The notes beneath the pieces were generated by a model that worked only from the letters and a program-made list of their open reading frames with translations, did not search any database and was not told the DNA's origin. 64,000 nt of DNA from the NCBI GenBank assembly GCA_017483605.1, contig JAFUWG010000010.1, positions 22,223-86,222 on the forward strand, written 5' to 3'. The DNA is from Bacteroidaceae bacterium (GTDB taxonomy: Bacteria; Bacteroidota; Bacteroidia; Bacteroidales; Bacteroidaceae). Made by a program: the position numbers and the translations under genes. Shown here piece after piece: positions 49,984 through 57,810 of the stretch; position 1 is the stretch's first letter, and each line of letters opens with the position of its first letter.

Positions 49984-52305
49984 TCACTTTTTGTTCATGT
50001 CGGCAATCACCAATTTGATTTCGGCATAGGTGTAGTCATTGGGCAGGAGGTTCTTCACTTCGCTCAGGGAGTAGGCCTTGGTGAAGGACTTGAGGATGCC
50101 ACGGATGATTTTCTGATGTTGGGTGCTGACCACATCGCCCACCTTCAGTTCGCCTTCGGTGACGAAATGGGCAAGGTGATTCTCGATGGTGCCGACGGTG
50201 AGGGAACGCTCCTTGGCGATGTCTTGGAGGGATTTGCCTTCACGATAGAGTTTGAGGGTAATCGCTTTCGTGTCCACCTTTTCTTTCTTGGAGACCCTCT
50301 CTGTCCTGCGGACATCTCCCCCTTTATGGGGAGAACCATCCGGCTTGTTCCCTGACGATGTGGTTCCCGCACGGCTTCCCGTTTGGGAGAGGGTCTTCAC
50401 TTCATCCAGCACAGCCTTTGCCTTCGCATTCAAGAAATCCCGTACATTGAAGCCTGTGGGTTGCAGACGGGTGAACACGCCGAGTTTCAGTTTCAGCGAG
50501 AGGAGGAAGGCATCGAGGGCGTTGTTGTATTGGGTGATGACCTGCTTGTTGTTGATGGTCACTTTCGAGGCTGCCACCACGGGGTCGAGCAGTTCGTGGA
50601 GTTTCTGGGTGAAGTAGCCCATGGCGGCTTTCAGACGCTCTTGCAGGTGTTCGTTGCGGGCAAAGGATGTGCCGCTCTGCTGCATCAGTTGCATGTATTG
50701 CTGACGGAACTTGATGGCAACAGCCAGCACTTGGGCATCCAGTTCTGGCAGCACCTTCTGAAGCGTGGAGAGATAGTCGGGATAGGCTGCGTACAGATGT
50801 TCATTCACCACCCGATAGAGATATTGTGTGTCCAGTTTCAAAGGCTGAAAGTCAAAGAGTTCGTTCAGCAAGGTCAAGAAATAGTCGTACTTCATCTGCG
50901 GCAACTTCCCTTCCGTCTGCTGGGCTTCAGCCAGTTCGCGGTCGATGTAGGCATTGACCGACGCATCCGTAATGACCGAGCGCATCGCCAAGGGACGTGC
51001 CAGCACCATGCCTTCCAACGTGCGGCAACGGCTCAATGCCACATACACCTGTCCGTGGGTGAACGAGTCGTTGATGTCCAGCACGGCATAGTCGAAGGTC
51101 AAGCCTTGGCTCTTATGCACCGTGATTGCCCACGCCAACCGCAAGGGGTATTGTCTGAACGTACCATCCACCTCCTCGCGGATTTCCTTCGTCTCGGCAT
51201 CAATCACATACTTCGTGTTCTCCCACACCAACTGCGGCACATACACCGTCCGCCCATCTTCCTTGCAATGCACCACAATGAGGCGTTCGTCCGTCTCTTC
51301 ATCCCACATGAAGCCCTTCACCACACCAATCTTGCCGTTGTAGTACTCCTTTCCCGGGTTCGGGTCGTTCTTGATGAACATCACCTGTGCCCCTTCCTTC
51401 AAGATGAGCGTTTCGTCGGCTGGATAACTGCTCTCCGGGAAGTTCTTGTGTATCTCCGCCACAAAACGCATCTCCTTCGTCTTCAACGCTCCAAGCATCT
51501 GCTCATTATACTGCTGCGCCATGCGGTTGTGAGTGGTCAACCGAATCCAATCCTCATCGGCTGACGGCTGGAAATTCTCCACATAGCGTCTGTTCAGCGA
51601 CTGCAACACTCCGTCATCGATTTTGTTGTTGCGGATTTTTCCCAAGATGTCAATAAACGCTTCATCCTGCTGGCGGTAGATATGCTTCAACTCTATCGTC
51701 ACATATTGAATCTGCTGCAACGCCTTGCTGCCAAAGAAATAAGGTGTCTGGTAATAAGGCGACAGCAACGCCCACTCGCGCTCTTGTGCCACAGGAGCCA
51801 ACTGCTGCAAGTCGCCAATCAAGAGCAACTGTACCCCTCCGAAGGGCTTTGTCCGGTCACGATACTTCCGCAACTCCTGATCCACCGCATCCAGCACATC
51901 GCATCGCACCATCGAAATCTCGTCAATCACCAGCAAATCCAAGGTCTTGATGAGGTTCTTCTTCTCCTTGCTCATTCTGTAATGGGACTGCTTCTCCCCC
52001 ATCTTCATCCCCGGCACCACAGGACCAAACGGCAACTGGAAGAACGAGTGAATCGTCTGTCCCTGCGCGTTGATGGCAGCCACACCCGTAGGAGCCAACA
52101 CCACCATCCGCTTGGGTGTTCGCTCCTTCAGGGTTCGCAAGAACGTCGTCTTTCCCGTTCCTGCCTTTCCTGTCAAGAACACCGACACGTTCGTGCTGGT
52201 CACAAACTGCCACGCCAAGTTCATCTCGCGGTTATGTTCGCCAGCATCCTCCCCTACTATCGACGAGTAGGTTTCCTCCTCAGGTATCAAATCCAAATAA
52301 TCCAT
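49984..52305 (-). CDS. PIF1-like superfamily 1 DNA helicase with C-terminal HRDC/HTH part
   Basis: The ATG at 52305 (MDYLDLIPEEE) follows a -7 box by 17 bp; the frame extends 27 codons further, through the promoter. Motifs are Walker A VFLTGKAGTGKTTFLRT, VVLAPTGVAAINAQGQTIHS, Walker B LLVIDEISMVRCDVLDA, LLIGDLQQLAPV and the UvrD_C_2-type LRLAWAITVHKSQGLTFDYA with YVALSRCR. After residue 500 come a long helical region and a helix-turn-helix (YREGKSLQDIAKERSLTVGT). An in-frame repeat insertion lies between these last two parts. Length 773 residues. It probably resolves DNA structures during replication or repair. Confidence 0.88.
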   Translation of the reverse strand: MDYLDLIPEEETYSSIVGEDAGEHNREMNLAWQFVTSTNVSVFLTGKAGTGKTTFLRTLKERTPKRMVVLAPTGVAAINAQGQTIHSFFQLPFGPVVPGMKMGEKQSHYRMSKEKKNLIKTLDLLVIDEISMVRCDVLDAVDQELRKYRDRTKPFGGVQLLLIGDLQQLAPVAQEREWALLSPYYQTPYFFGSKALQQIQYVTIELKHIYRQQDEAFIDILGKIRNNKIDDGVLQSLNRRYVENFQPSADEDWIRLTTHNRMAQQYNEQMLGALKTKEMRFVAEIHKNFPESSYPADETLILKEGAQVMFIKNDPNPGKEYYNGKIGVVKGFMWDEETDERLIVVHCKEDGRTVYVPQLVWENTKYVIDAETKEIREEVDGTFRQYPLRLAWAITVHKSQGLTFDYAVLDINDSFTHGQVYVALSRCRTLEGMVLARPLAMRSVITDASVNAYIDRELAEAQQTEGKLPQMKYDYFLTLLNELFDFQPLKLDTQYLYRVVNEHLYAAYPDYLSTLQKVLPELDAQVLAVAIKFRQQYMQLMQQSGTSFARNEHLQERLKAAMGYFTQKLHELLDPVVAASKVTINNKQVITQYNNALDAFLLSLKLKLGVFTRLQPTGFNVRDFLNAKAKAVLDEVKTLSQTGSRAGTTSSGNKPDGSPHKGGDVRRTERVSKKEKVDTKAITLKLYREGKSLQDIAKERSLTVGTIENHLAHFVTEGELKVGDVVSTQHQKIIRGILKSFTKAYSLSEVKNLLPNDYTYAEIKLVIADMNKK
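50292..50396 (-). repeat. AGACCCTCT-type palindromic element inside the helicase gene
   Basis: Exactly 105 bp with perfect 9-bp inverted ends AGACCCTCT / AGAGGGTCT. It encodes 35 in-frame residues, including SSGNKPDGSPHKGGDVRRTE, between the helical region and the helix-turn-helix of the host protein. The core matches the copies at 47029-47098 and 23044-23168. Confidence 0.9.
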
Positions 52306-52322
52306 TGCTCTTATATTTGGGG

Positions 52323-52330
52323 CAAAGTTA
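52323..52330 (-). promoter_or_regulatory. Candidate -7 box of the helicase gene
   Basis: CAAAGTTA reads TAACTTTG on the minus strand, 17 bp before the start codon. The divergent box of the next gene is only 43 bp away. Confidence 0.5.
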
Positions 52331-52373
52331 GATAAAAATGTGAAAAAGAGCGGCAAAACTTTAATCTTTTTCG

Positions 52374-52381
52374 TAACTTTG
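52374..52381 (+). promoter_or_regulatory. Candidate -7 box of the Cthe_2159-like gene
   Basis: TAACTTTG, 34 bp before the ATG at 52416. No good -33 element. Confidence 0.5.
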
Positions 52382-52415
52382 TGCATCCAATTGGCAAAAC
52401 AAGTTCGATTTATAT

Positions 52416-53954
52416 ATGAGACGATTCTTTTTATGGGTACTTCCCTTTTTGATGGGTGGCATTTGTCAAGCAGAGGACATCACCATCCACTTCGACGGTT
52501 CCACAGCCAAGGTGCAACAACAAGTGAAAGACAGCGTCAACGTGACCATCGACGGTGCTAAAGTCAGTATCGAGAGCATATATGAGGGGCACAAATTGAG
52601 CCTCCTTCTGACAGGAGAGAGCGAAGACGGTCAACTCATTCTGAAGACCGCAGGAAAAGCCAAAGTGACGCTTGAAGACCTGCACCTGACCAGCCAAGAA
52701 GGGGCACCCCTGTGGTTGAAGAACAAGAAAAAGGTGGAAGTCGTGGCAGCCGATGACACAGAAAACACACTGACCATCACCGCCTGTGCCGACACAGCCA
52801 ATCACAAATCGGCTGCCATCTGGAGCAAAGACAAGTTGCAACTCTCTGGCAAGGGAGTGCTCAACATCTTTGCCACAGGCGACGGATGCCGTGGCATCAA
52901 AGCCAAGGACAATATCACCATCGAAAATCTCGTACTGAACGTGACCACCACGGGCAACCATCTGGGCGAAGACACCACCAAGATGATGGGCGGCTTCGGA
53001 GGACCACCACCCAACTTCAATCCAGACGACCTGCCCGAAGAAGTGAAAGCCCACTTCGAAGAGATGAAGAAGAAATTTGAAGAGATGCAGAAAAACGGTG
53101 AATTTCCCATGATGGGCGGCTTCGGAGGACCTATGGGCGGAATGCGTCCCGAAGGCAACGACAGCACACGTCATGGCGGTTTTCCACCTTTCGGCAACAA
53201 CGACGATGATGACCACCCCATGGGCGGCTTCGGAGGCAAGCATAAATACATCTCCCCCACCAAAGCCATCGCATCGAAAGGCATCATCACCATCAACAGC
53301 GGCTTCATCACCGTCAGCACCTGCGCCCCCGGAGCCGAAGGCATCGAAGGTAAGCAAGGTGTCGTGCTGAATGGCGGCAACATCACCGTCACAGCCACCG
53401 ATGATGCCATCAATGCCAACGAACGCATCTACTTCAATGGTGCCCACGTCACCGCCATCAGCACCACCAACGATGCCGTCGATGCCAACTACGGCGATGG
53501 CGGCTTCCCGCCCTTCTTCGGAGGGCAAGATGCCAGCAAGCAGAAACCTGCTGAGCCTGCCATCATCATCACAGACGGCGAAGTCTATGCATGGAGCCAG
53601 AGGGGAGCACCCGAAGAAGGGCTCGACTGCGACTTCTCCCCCATCGAGGTGTCGGGCGGCACCGTCTTCTCCATCGGTGCAGGCATGGGCGACATGCCTT
53701 CCGTCCCCACCAACGAGACAGCCCTACAAGCCACCGCACTACTCATCGGCTTGAACATACAGAAAGACGAGCCCATCCTTGTCTTCGACAGCGAAGGCAA
53801 GCAACTGGAGAGCATCACCACCCCATTCTCCCTGCAAAGGAGTTCAAGCCTCATCAGCCATCCTGCTTTCGAGACGGGCAAACAATACACCGTGAGGACA
53901 AAGGACTACGAAAAGACCTTCACCCTCATCGAAAACTTCACCGTGGTGCGTTAG
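52416..53954 (+). CDS. Secreted polysaccharide-binding-type protein (Cthe_2159/DUF4353 family)
   Basis: A signal peptide (FLWVLPFLMGGICQA) precedes a right-handed beta-helix-like protein: LTITACADTANHKSAAIWSK, LQLSGKGVLNIFATGDGCRG, IKAKDNITIENLVLNVTTTG, and later KAIASKGIITINSGFITVST, VVLNGGNITVTATDDAINAN. These are the repeats of Cthe_2159-type carbohydrate-binding proteins. An insertion at about 188-285 is rich in Gly, Met, Phe and Pro (MMGGFGGPMGGMRPEG, MGGFGGKH), repeated at least three times. Length 512 residues. Role probably at the cell surface. Confidence 0.78.
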   Translation: MRRFFLWVLPFLMGGICQAEDITIHFDGSTAKVQQQVKDSVNVTIDGAKVSIESIYEGHKLSLLLTGESEDGQLILKTAGKAKVTLEDLHLTSQEGAPLWLKNKKKVEVVAADDTENTLTITACADTANHKSAAIWSKDKLQLSGKGVLNIFATGDGCRGIKAKDNITIENLVLNVTTTGNHLGEDTTKMMGGFGGPPPNFNPDDLPEEVKAHFEEMKKKFEEMQKNGEFPMMGGFGGPMGGMRPEGNDSTRHGGFPPFGNNDDDDHPMGGFGGKHKYISPTKAIASKGIITINSGFITVSTCAPGAEGIEGKQGVVLNGGNITVTATDDAINANERIYFNGAHVTAISTTNDAVDANYGDGGFPPFFGGQDASKQKPAEPAIIITDGEVYAWSQRGAPEEGLDCDFSPIEVSGGTVFSIGAGMGDMPSVPTNETALQATALLIGLNIQKDEPILVFDSEGKQLESITTPFSLQRSSSLISHPAFETGKQYTVRTKDYEKTFTLIENFTVVR

Positions 53955-54614
53955 TTAAATGTAATATTCCACCATCTCCACCAATCCTGCCCTCAAGGCA
54001 TACTTCGTCGCCTCATAGACCGTATTCACTCCTATCTTCCTGAAGATGTTCTTCTTGTGCGTCGTGATGGTGTGGATGCTCGAATGCCTGTCTGCCGCAA
54101 TCTCCTTCACCGACTTGCCCAGGGCAATCATCCTCAGCACCTCCGTCTCACTCGCCGTCAACTGGTCACTGCGTTCCTGCGGCATCCGAGGTGTGAGCAG
54201 CAGGTTTGTCACCTGATGGCACAAGAACCGCACCCCCGTGATGGCACACTTCAACGCCGTGGCAATCTCCTGAGCCGAGTCGTCCTTCAGCACCATGCTG
54301 AACTGTTGCTCCACGCTCAGCCGCCTAATCAGTTGCTCCGTCAGTTCCGACGAGAAAAGCACCCACATCGCTTCCGGGAAACGCTCACTCAGGTTCATCA
54401 GTTCCTCGCTGCTGCCCAAGTCAAAGAGCGTGTAGTCAATCACCACCACCGCCGACGGGTTCTCCTTCAGTTCCGCAATCAGTTCCGCACGCCTGCCCAC
54501 CTCCTTCACCTCCAAGTTCTCCACCTCTGCCAAGACACCTCTCACCAGTGTCTTCAGCCCCAGCCGCGTGATATCCTGATTATCCGCTATAATGATTTGC
54601 CTGTTTTCCTTCAT
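53955..54614 (-). CDS. LuxR/NarL family response regulator
   Basis: The ATG at 54614 starts MKENRQIIIADNQDITRLGL, a receiver domain with acidic residues near its start and AVVVIDYTLFD holding the likely phospho-acceptor Asp. After residue 150 comes a LuxR helix-turn-helix: LTASETEVLRMIALGKSVKE, IAADRHSSIHTITTHKKNIF. The 219-residue length is normal. No histidine kinase gene is adjacent, so its partner lies elsewhere. It converges with the preceding gene with no gap. Confidence 0.9.
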   Translation of the reverse strand: MKENRQIIIADNQDITRLGLKTLVRGVLAEVENLEVKEVGRRAELIAELKENPSAVVVIDYTLFDLGSSEELMNLSERFPEAMWVLFSSELTEQLIRRLSVEQQFSMVLKDDSAQEIATALKCAITGVRFLCHQVTNLLLTPRMPQERSDQLTASETEVLRMIALGKSVKEIAADRHSSIHTITTHKKNIFRKIGVNTVYEATKYALRAGLVEMVEYYI

Positions 54615-54772
54615 ACGTCTTTTTCTTTTCAAGATTCTTCATTTTCTGCTGCAAAGTTACGGATTTCCCAATGAATACCCCATAAACAGCAAAAGATTTA
54701 GCAAATTCATCCGTTGAATGAAACCTTCACGGAAAAATCATCTACAAGCAACCCCTTCTTCCGATGCACACA

Positions 54773-54821
54773 AATACCCTTTCTATGGTATTGGGTATAT
54801 GCAGGATTTTTCGTACCTTTG
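54773..54821 (+). promoter_or_regulatory. Operator O1 and promoter of the TonB-dependent receptor gene
   Basis: Operator AATACC-CTTTCTAT-GGTATT at 54773-54792, whose right end merges with the -33 TTG (54791-54793). Then 20 bp, and TACCTTTG at 54814-54821. The same arrangement recurs at 56821, 57668-57710 and 57714. Confidence 0.75.
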
Positions 54822-54838
54822 CAGCCAAAACAATAACA

Positions 54839-56782
54839 ATGAACACAAAATATCTTCTGGCAGGAGCCTTTTGGATGGTTTGGGTGAACATCACCGCTCA
54901 AACAGATTCGCTTCAATCGCAACGATTGGACGATGTGACCGTGACGGCACACCCTTCGGGTATGCTGCGGATGGGTGGTGCTGAGAATGGCATGAAAATG
55001 GGGCAAGCCGAACTTTTCAAGGCTGCCTGTTGCAATCTGGGCGAGAGTTTCACCACCAATCCGTCTGTAGATGTGAATTATTCGGACGCCACCACAGGAG
55101 CCAAGCAAATCAAACTTTTGGGACTGAGCGGCACCTACGTGCAGATGCTTACCGAGAATCTGCCCAATTTCCGTGGGGCAGCGGCTCCATACGCACTCGA
55201 CTATGTGCCTGGCCCTTGGATGCACAGCATACAAGTGTCCAAGGGAGCCTCTTCCGTTCGCAACGGCTATGAAAGCATCACGGGACAGATTGACATCGAG
55301 TATCTGAAACCCGACGACGAGCAGGGTGCAACCGCCAATCTTTACGGCAACACACTGAGCCGTTTCGAGGCAAATGCTGACGGCAACATCCATCTGGACG
55401 AGCACCTGAGCACGGAAGTGCTGCTGCACTATCAAGACGATTGGGGACATCACGACGAAAATCACGACGGTTTCCTCGACCAACCCAACGTTCAGCAGTA
55501 CAACCTGCAGAACCGTTGGAAATGGCGGGGCGACCGCTACCTTTTCCACGGAGGGTTCTCCCTGCTGAAAGAAGACAGAGACGGCGGACAGACACACCAC
55601 ACATCGCCCAACAATCACCATTTATATAATATAGGTGTAGAGACCCACCGCTACGAGGCGTACATGAAACATGCCTTCATCCTCAACCCCGAACATGGCA
55701 CCAACATTGCCCTCATGGCAAACACGTCGCTGCACCAGATGGATGCCACCTATGGGCAAAAGACCTATAGCGTTGACGAGAAAAACGCCTATGCACAACT
55801 CATGTTCGAAACCAACTTCACCGAGCAACATAACCTCTCGGCAGGTTTCTCTTTCAATCACGACTACCTGACCCAAGACGAACATGAAACCACCCCTGGC
55901 ATCTACGCCCAATACACCTACAATCTGCACGAAAAACTCATTGCCATGGCAGGACTCCGAGCCGACCACAGCAGCCTCTATGGAACCTTCGTCACACCAC
56001 GTCTGCACCTCAAGTACACCCCTGCCGACTTTGTCACCCTCCGACTTTCGGCTGGCAAGGGCTATCGCACCGTCCACGCCCTGGCAGAAAACACCTACCT
56101 CCTGTCGAGCGGACGCACCCTCCTCATCGACCCACTGGAGCAAGAACAGGCTTGGAACTACGGCATCAGCACCGCCTTCTACATTCCTCTTTTCGGCAAG
56201 ACGCTGAAACTCAATGCCGAATACTACCACACCCACTTCCATCAGCAAGCCATCATCGACTACGATACCGCCCCCTCCATTCTCCACATCACCAATCTTG
56301 CCGGCAGGTCTTATTCCAACACCTTCCAAGTCGATGCCACCTATCCCCTCTTCGACGGCCTCGACCTCACCGCCGCCTATCGTTTCAACGATGTGAAGAC
56401 CACCTATGGCGGTCGGCTCATGGAGAAGCCTCTTACCAGCCGCTACAAAGGACTCGTCACGCTGAGTTACAAGACACCATTGGAACTGTGGCAGTTCGAC
56501 CTCACCCTGCAACTCAACGGCGGCGGACGGTTGCCCCAGACACTCGTCGCCTCTCCTACTTCCTTCCATTCTTACGAGCAACTCAACTTCCAAGTCACTC
56601 GTTGGTTCCGCCACTTCTCCATCTACGCAGGCGGCGAAAACCTCACGGGCTTTCGCCAGAAACAAATCATCCTCAATGCCGAAGACCCTTGGAGCAGCAC
56701 CTTCGACCCGACACTGGTGTGGGGACCCGTCCACGGTGCCCTCGGATATGTCGGCATCCGCATCAACATCGGCAAACTCTGA
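54839..56782 (+). CDS. TonB-dependent outer-membrane receptor
   Basis: The ATG at 54839 gives a signal peptide (YLLAGAFWMVWVNITAQ). Plug domain: QRLDDVTVTAHPSG, FKAACCNLGESFTTNPSVDV, TGAKQIKLLGLSGTYVQMLT, YVPGPWMHSIQVSKGASSVR and GYESITGQIDIEY. The beta-barrel follows with many His-rich loops (WGHHDENHDGF, THHTSPNNHH). It lacks the N-terminal carboxypeptidase-like domain of SusC proteins, so a small ligand such as a metal complex, heme or corrinoid is more likely than a glycan. Length 647 residues. Its promoter carries operator O1. Confidence 0.9.
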   Translation: MNTKYLLAGAFWMVWVNITAQTDSLQSQRLDDVTVTAHPSGMLRMGGAENGMKMGQAELFKAACCNLGESFTTNPSVDVNYSDATTGAKQIKLLGLSGTYVQMLTENLPNFRGAAAPYALDYVPGPWMHSIQVSKGASSVRNGYESITGQIDIEYLKPDDEQGATANLYGNTLSRFEANADGNIHLDEHLSTEVLLHYQDDWGHHDENHDGFLDQPNVQQYNLQNRWKWRGDRYLFHGGFSLLKEDRDGGQTHHTSPNNHHLYNIGVETHRYEAYMKHAFILNPEHGTNIALMANTSLHQMDATYGQKTYSVDEKNAYAQLMFETNFTEQHNLSAGFSFNHDYLTQDEHETTPGIYAQYTYNLHEKLIAMAGLRADHSSLYGTFVTPRLHLKYTPADFVTLRLSAGKGYRTVHALAENTYLLSSGRTLLIDPLEQEQAWNYGISTAFYIPLFGKTLKLNAEYYHTHFHQQAIIDYDTAPSILHITNLAGRSYSNTFQVDATYPLFDGLDLTAAYRFNDVKTTYGGRLMEKPLTSRYKGLVTLSYKTPLELWQFDLTLQLNGGGRLPQTLVASPTSFHSYEQLNFQVTRWFRHFSIYAGGENLTGFRQKQIILNAEDPWSSTFDPTLVWGPVHGALGYVGIRINIGKL

Positions 56783-56820
56783 CCCTGAGAACCATATCAA
56801 ACTGGATTGCCTTCCGTGAA

Positions 56821-56869
56821 AATACCACGATTGCGGTATTGCAGGGGAGGGAAAATGTCCGTACCTTTG
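56821..56869 (+). promoter_or_regulatory. Operator O2 and promoter of a candidate small RNA
   Basis: AATACC-ACGATTGC-GGTATT at 56821-56840, TTG at 56839-56841, 20 bp, TACCTTTG at 56862-56869. This is identical in spacing to O1. No ORF follows before the terminator at 57052. Confidence 0.75.
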
Positions 56870-56873
56870 CAGC

Positions 56874-57088
56874 AAATTTCAAAATGTTGTTCACAACATA
56901 GAAGAAAATAAGGTTTTAGGTTATTAGATATTGATTGGTATTAACAAAAGATTTCAATCCAACACAAACACAACCAAATAATTTGTTCTTTTGAACCCAT
57001 AATATTAGATAGATTTGAATGCCATAACAAAGAAACACGCTACACATGCAGACAAGGGCTCTTCGTGATGAAGAGCCCTTGTTTTTTT
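56874..57088 (+). ncRNA. Candidate regulatory small RNA (about 215 nt)
   Basis: The predicted transcript starts about 5 nt after the TACCTTTG box and ends at a very strong terminator (ACAAGGGCTCTTC-GTGAT-GAAGAGCCCTTGT plus seven T, 57052-57088). In between only a 5-codon frame (MLFTT) exists, which overlaps a palindrome ATGTTGT-TC-ACAACAT at 56884-56899. The middle is A/T-rich and unstructured, as expected for a pairing region. Alternatives are a long 3' trailer of the receptor gene or an undetected peptide gene. Confidence 0.5.
57052..57088 (+). terminator. Strong rho-independent terminator
   Basis: A perfect 13-bp stem with a 5-nt loop and seven T on the plus strand. On the minus strand no T run follows, so it acts on plus-strand transcripts. 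Confidence 0.9.
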
Positions 57089-57156
57089 CTTATTCCTCCG
57101 ATGAATGTGCCGAATACCTAAAAAACACTCATTTATGTCCCCCTTATGACTTGTGC

Positions 57157-57618
57157 TTACAACCACTTTTCCATCAATATATCACAACGCTCATAAGCAT
57201 GATTCACCAGAGGGACTTCCTCGAAACCAAGTTTGCGATACAGATGAATGGATGCAGCCAAACGGGTGTTCCCTTCCAGATAGATTCGTTTCACACCTTT
57301 TCGGCGAGCATACACTAAAAGTGCCTGCCCTAATTCATAGCCGATGTGCTTGCCCTGAGCATGAGGTGCAACTGCCATCTTTGCCAATTCATAACAATCC
57401 TTGTCTGGGTGGTTGATGAGGGCACAACACCCCTGCACCTCATCATTTTTCTCATCCACCGCCAAGAATATCTGACCGCCACCTCCTATAATGTAACTGT
57501 CAATGTTTGCAAAAGTCTTCAAGTCCGACTCCTCCAGCCGAAAGTATGTCTCTATCCACTGCCGATTCAGGCGGATGAAGTCTTCTTTATAACGTTCTTC
57601 GTATGTGATGATTGTCAT
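57157..57618 (-). CDS. GNAT family N-acetyltransferase
   Basis: The ATG at 57618 (MTIITYEERYKEDFIRLNRQ) begins a standard GNAT fold. It has GQIFLAVDEKNDEVQGCCAL, the acetyl-CoA loop AVAPHAQGKHIGYELGQALL (Q/RxxGxG/A type) and IYLEGNTRLAASIHLYRKLG with FEEVPL. The 153-residue length is normal. The acceptor is unknown. Its promoter contains operator O3a, which places it in the same regulon as the receptor. Confidence 0.88.
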   Translation of the reverse strand: MTIITYEERYKEDFIRLNRQWIETYFRLEESDLKTFANIDSYIIGGGGQIFLAVDEKNDEVQGCCALINHPDKDCYELAKMAVAPHAQGKHIGYELGQALLVYARRKGVKRIYLEGNTRLAASIHLYRKLGFEEVPLVNHAYERCDILMEKWL

Positions 57619-57660
57619 ATTTTGTTGAAAAAAGATTTTGTCAGTCAAAGAAATCGATTG

Positions 57661-57710
57661 CAAAGGTACAAAAATTTTCCGACACCCGACAATACCACAT
57701 TTATGGTATG
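57661..57710 (-). promoter_or_regulatory. Operator O3a and promoter of the GNAT gene
   Basis: On the minus strand the operator (57710-57691, one mismatch in the outer base) ends in GGTATTG, then 21 bp and TACCTTTG (57668-57661). It is the mirror image of O1 and O2. Confidence 0.65.
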
Positions 57711-57713
57711 GGA

Positions 57714-57762
57714 TTTACCTCATCAAGAGTATTTCGCAGATGGGGAAATGTCCGTACCTTTG
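57714..57762 (+). promoter_or_regulatory. Operator O3b (degenerate) and promoter of the periplasmic binding-type protein gene
   Basis: TTTACC-TCATCAAG-AGTATT at 57714-57733 matches AATACC-N8-GGTATT at 9 of 12 positions. The -7 box TACCTTTG at 57755-57762 lies at exactly the O1/O2 distance. The segment AAATGTCCGTACCTTTGCA is shared with the O2 promoter. Confidence 0.55.
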
Positions 57763-57810
57763 CATCAAAATTCAAAGTCATTCAAAAAGTTAATAAAACA
57801 CGATTAAAGT

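Noticed and set aside
57046-57318. A 90-codon plus-strand frame overlapping the terminator at 57052
   Set aside because: Its first codons lie in the terminator stem and the rest is antisense to the GNAT gene.
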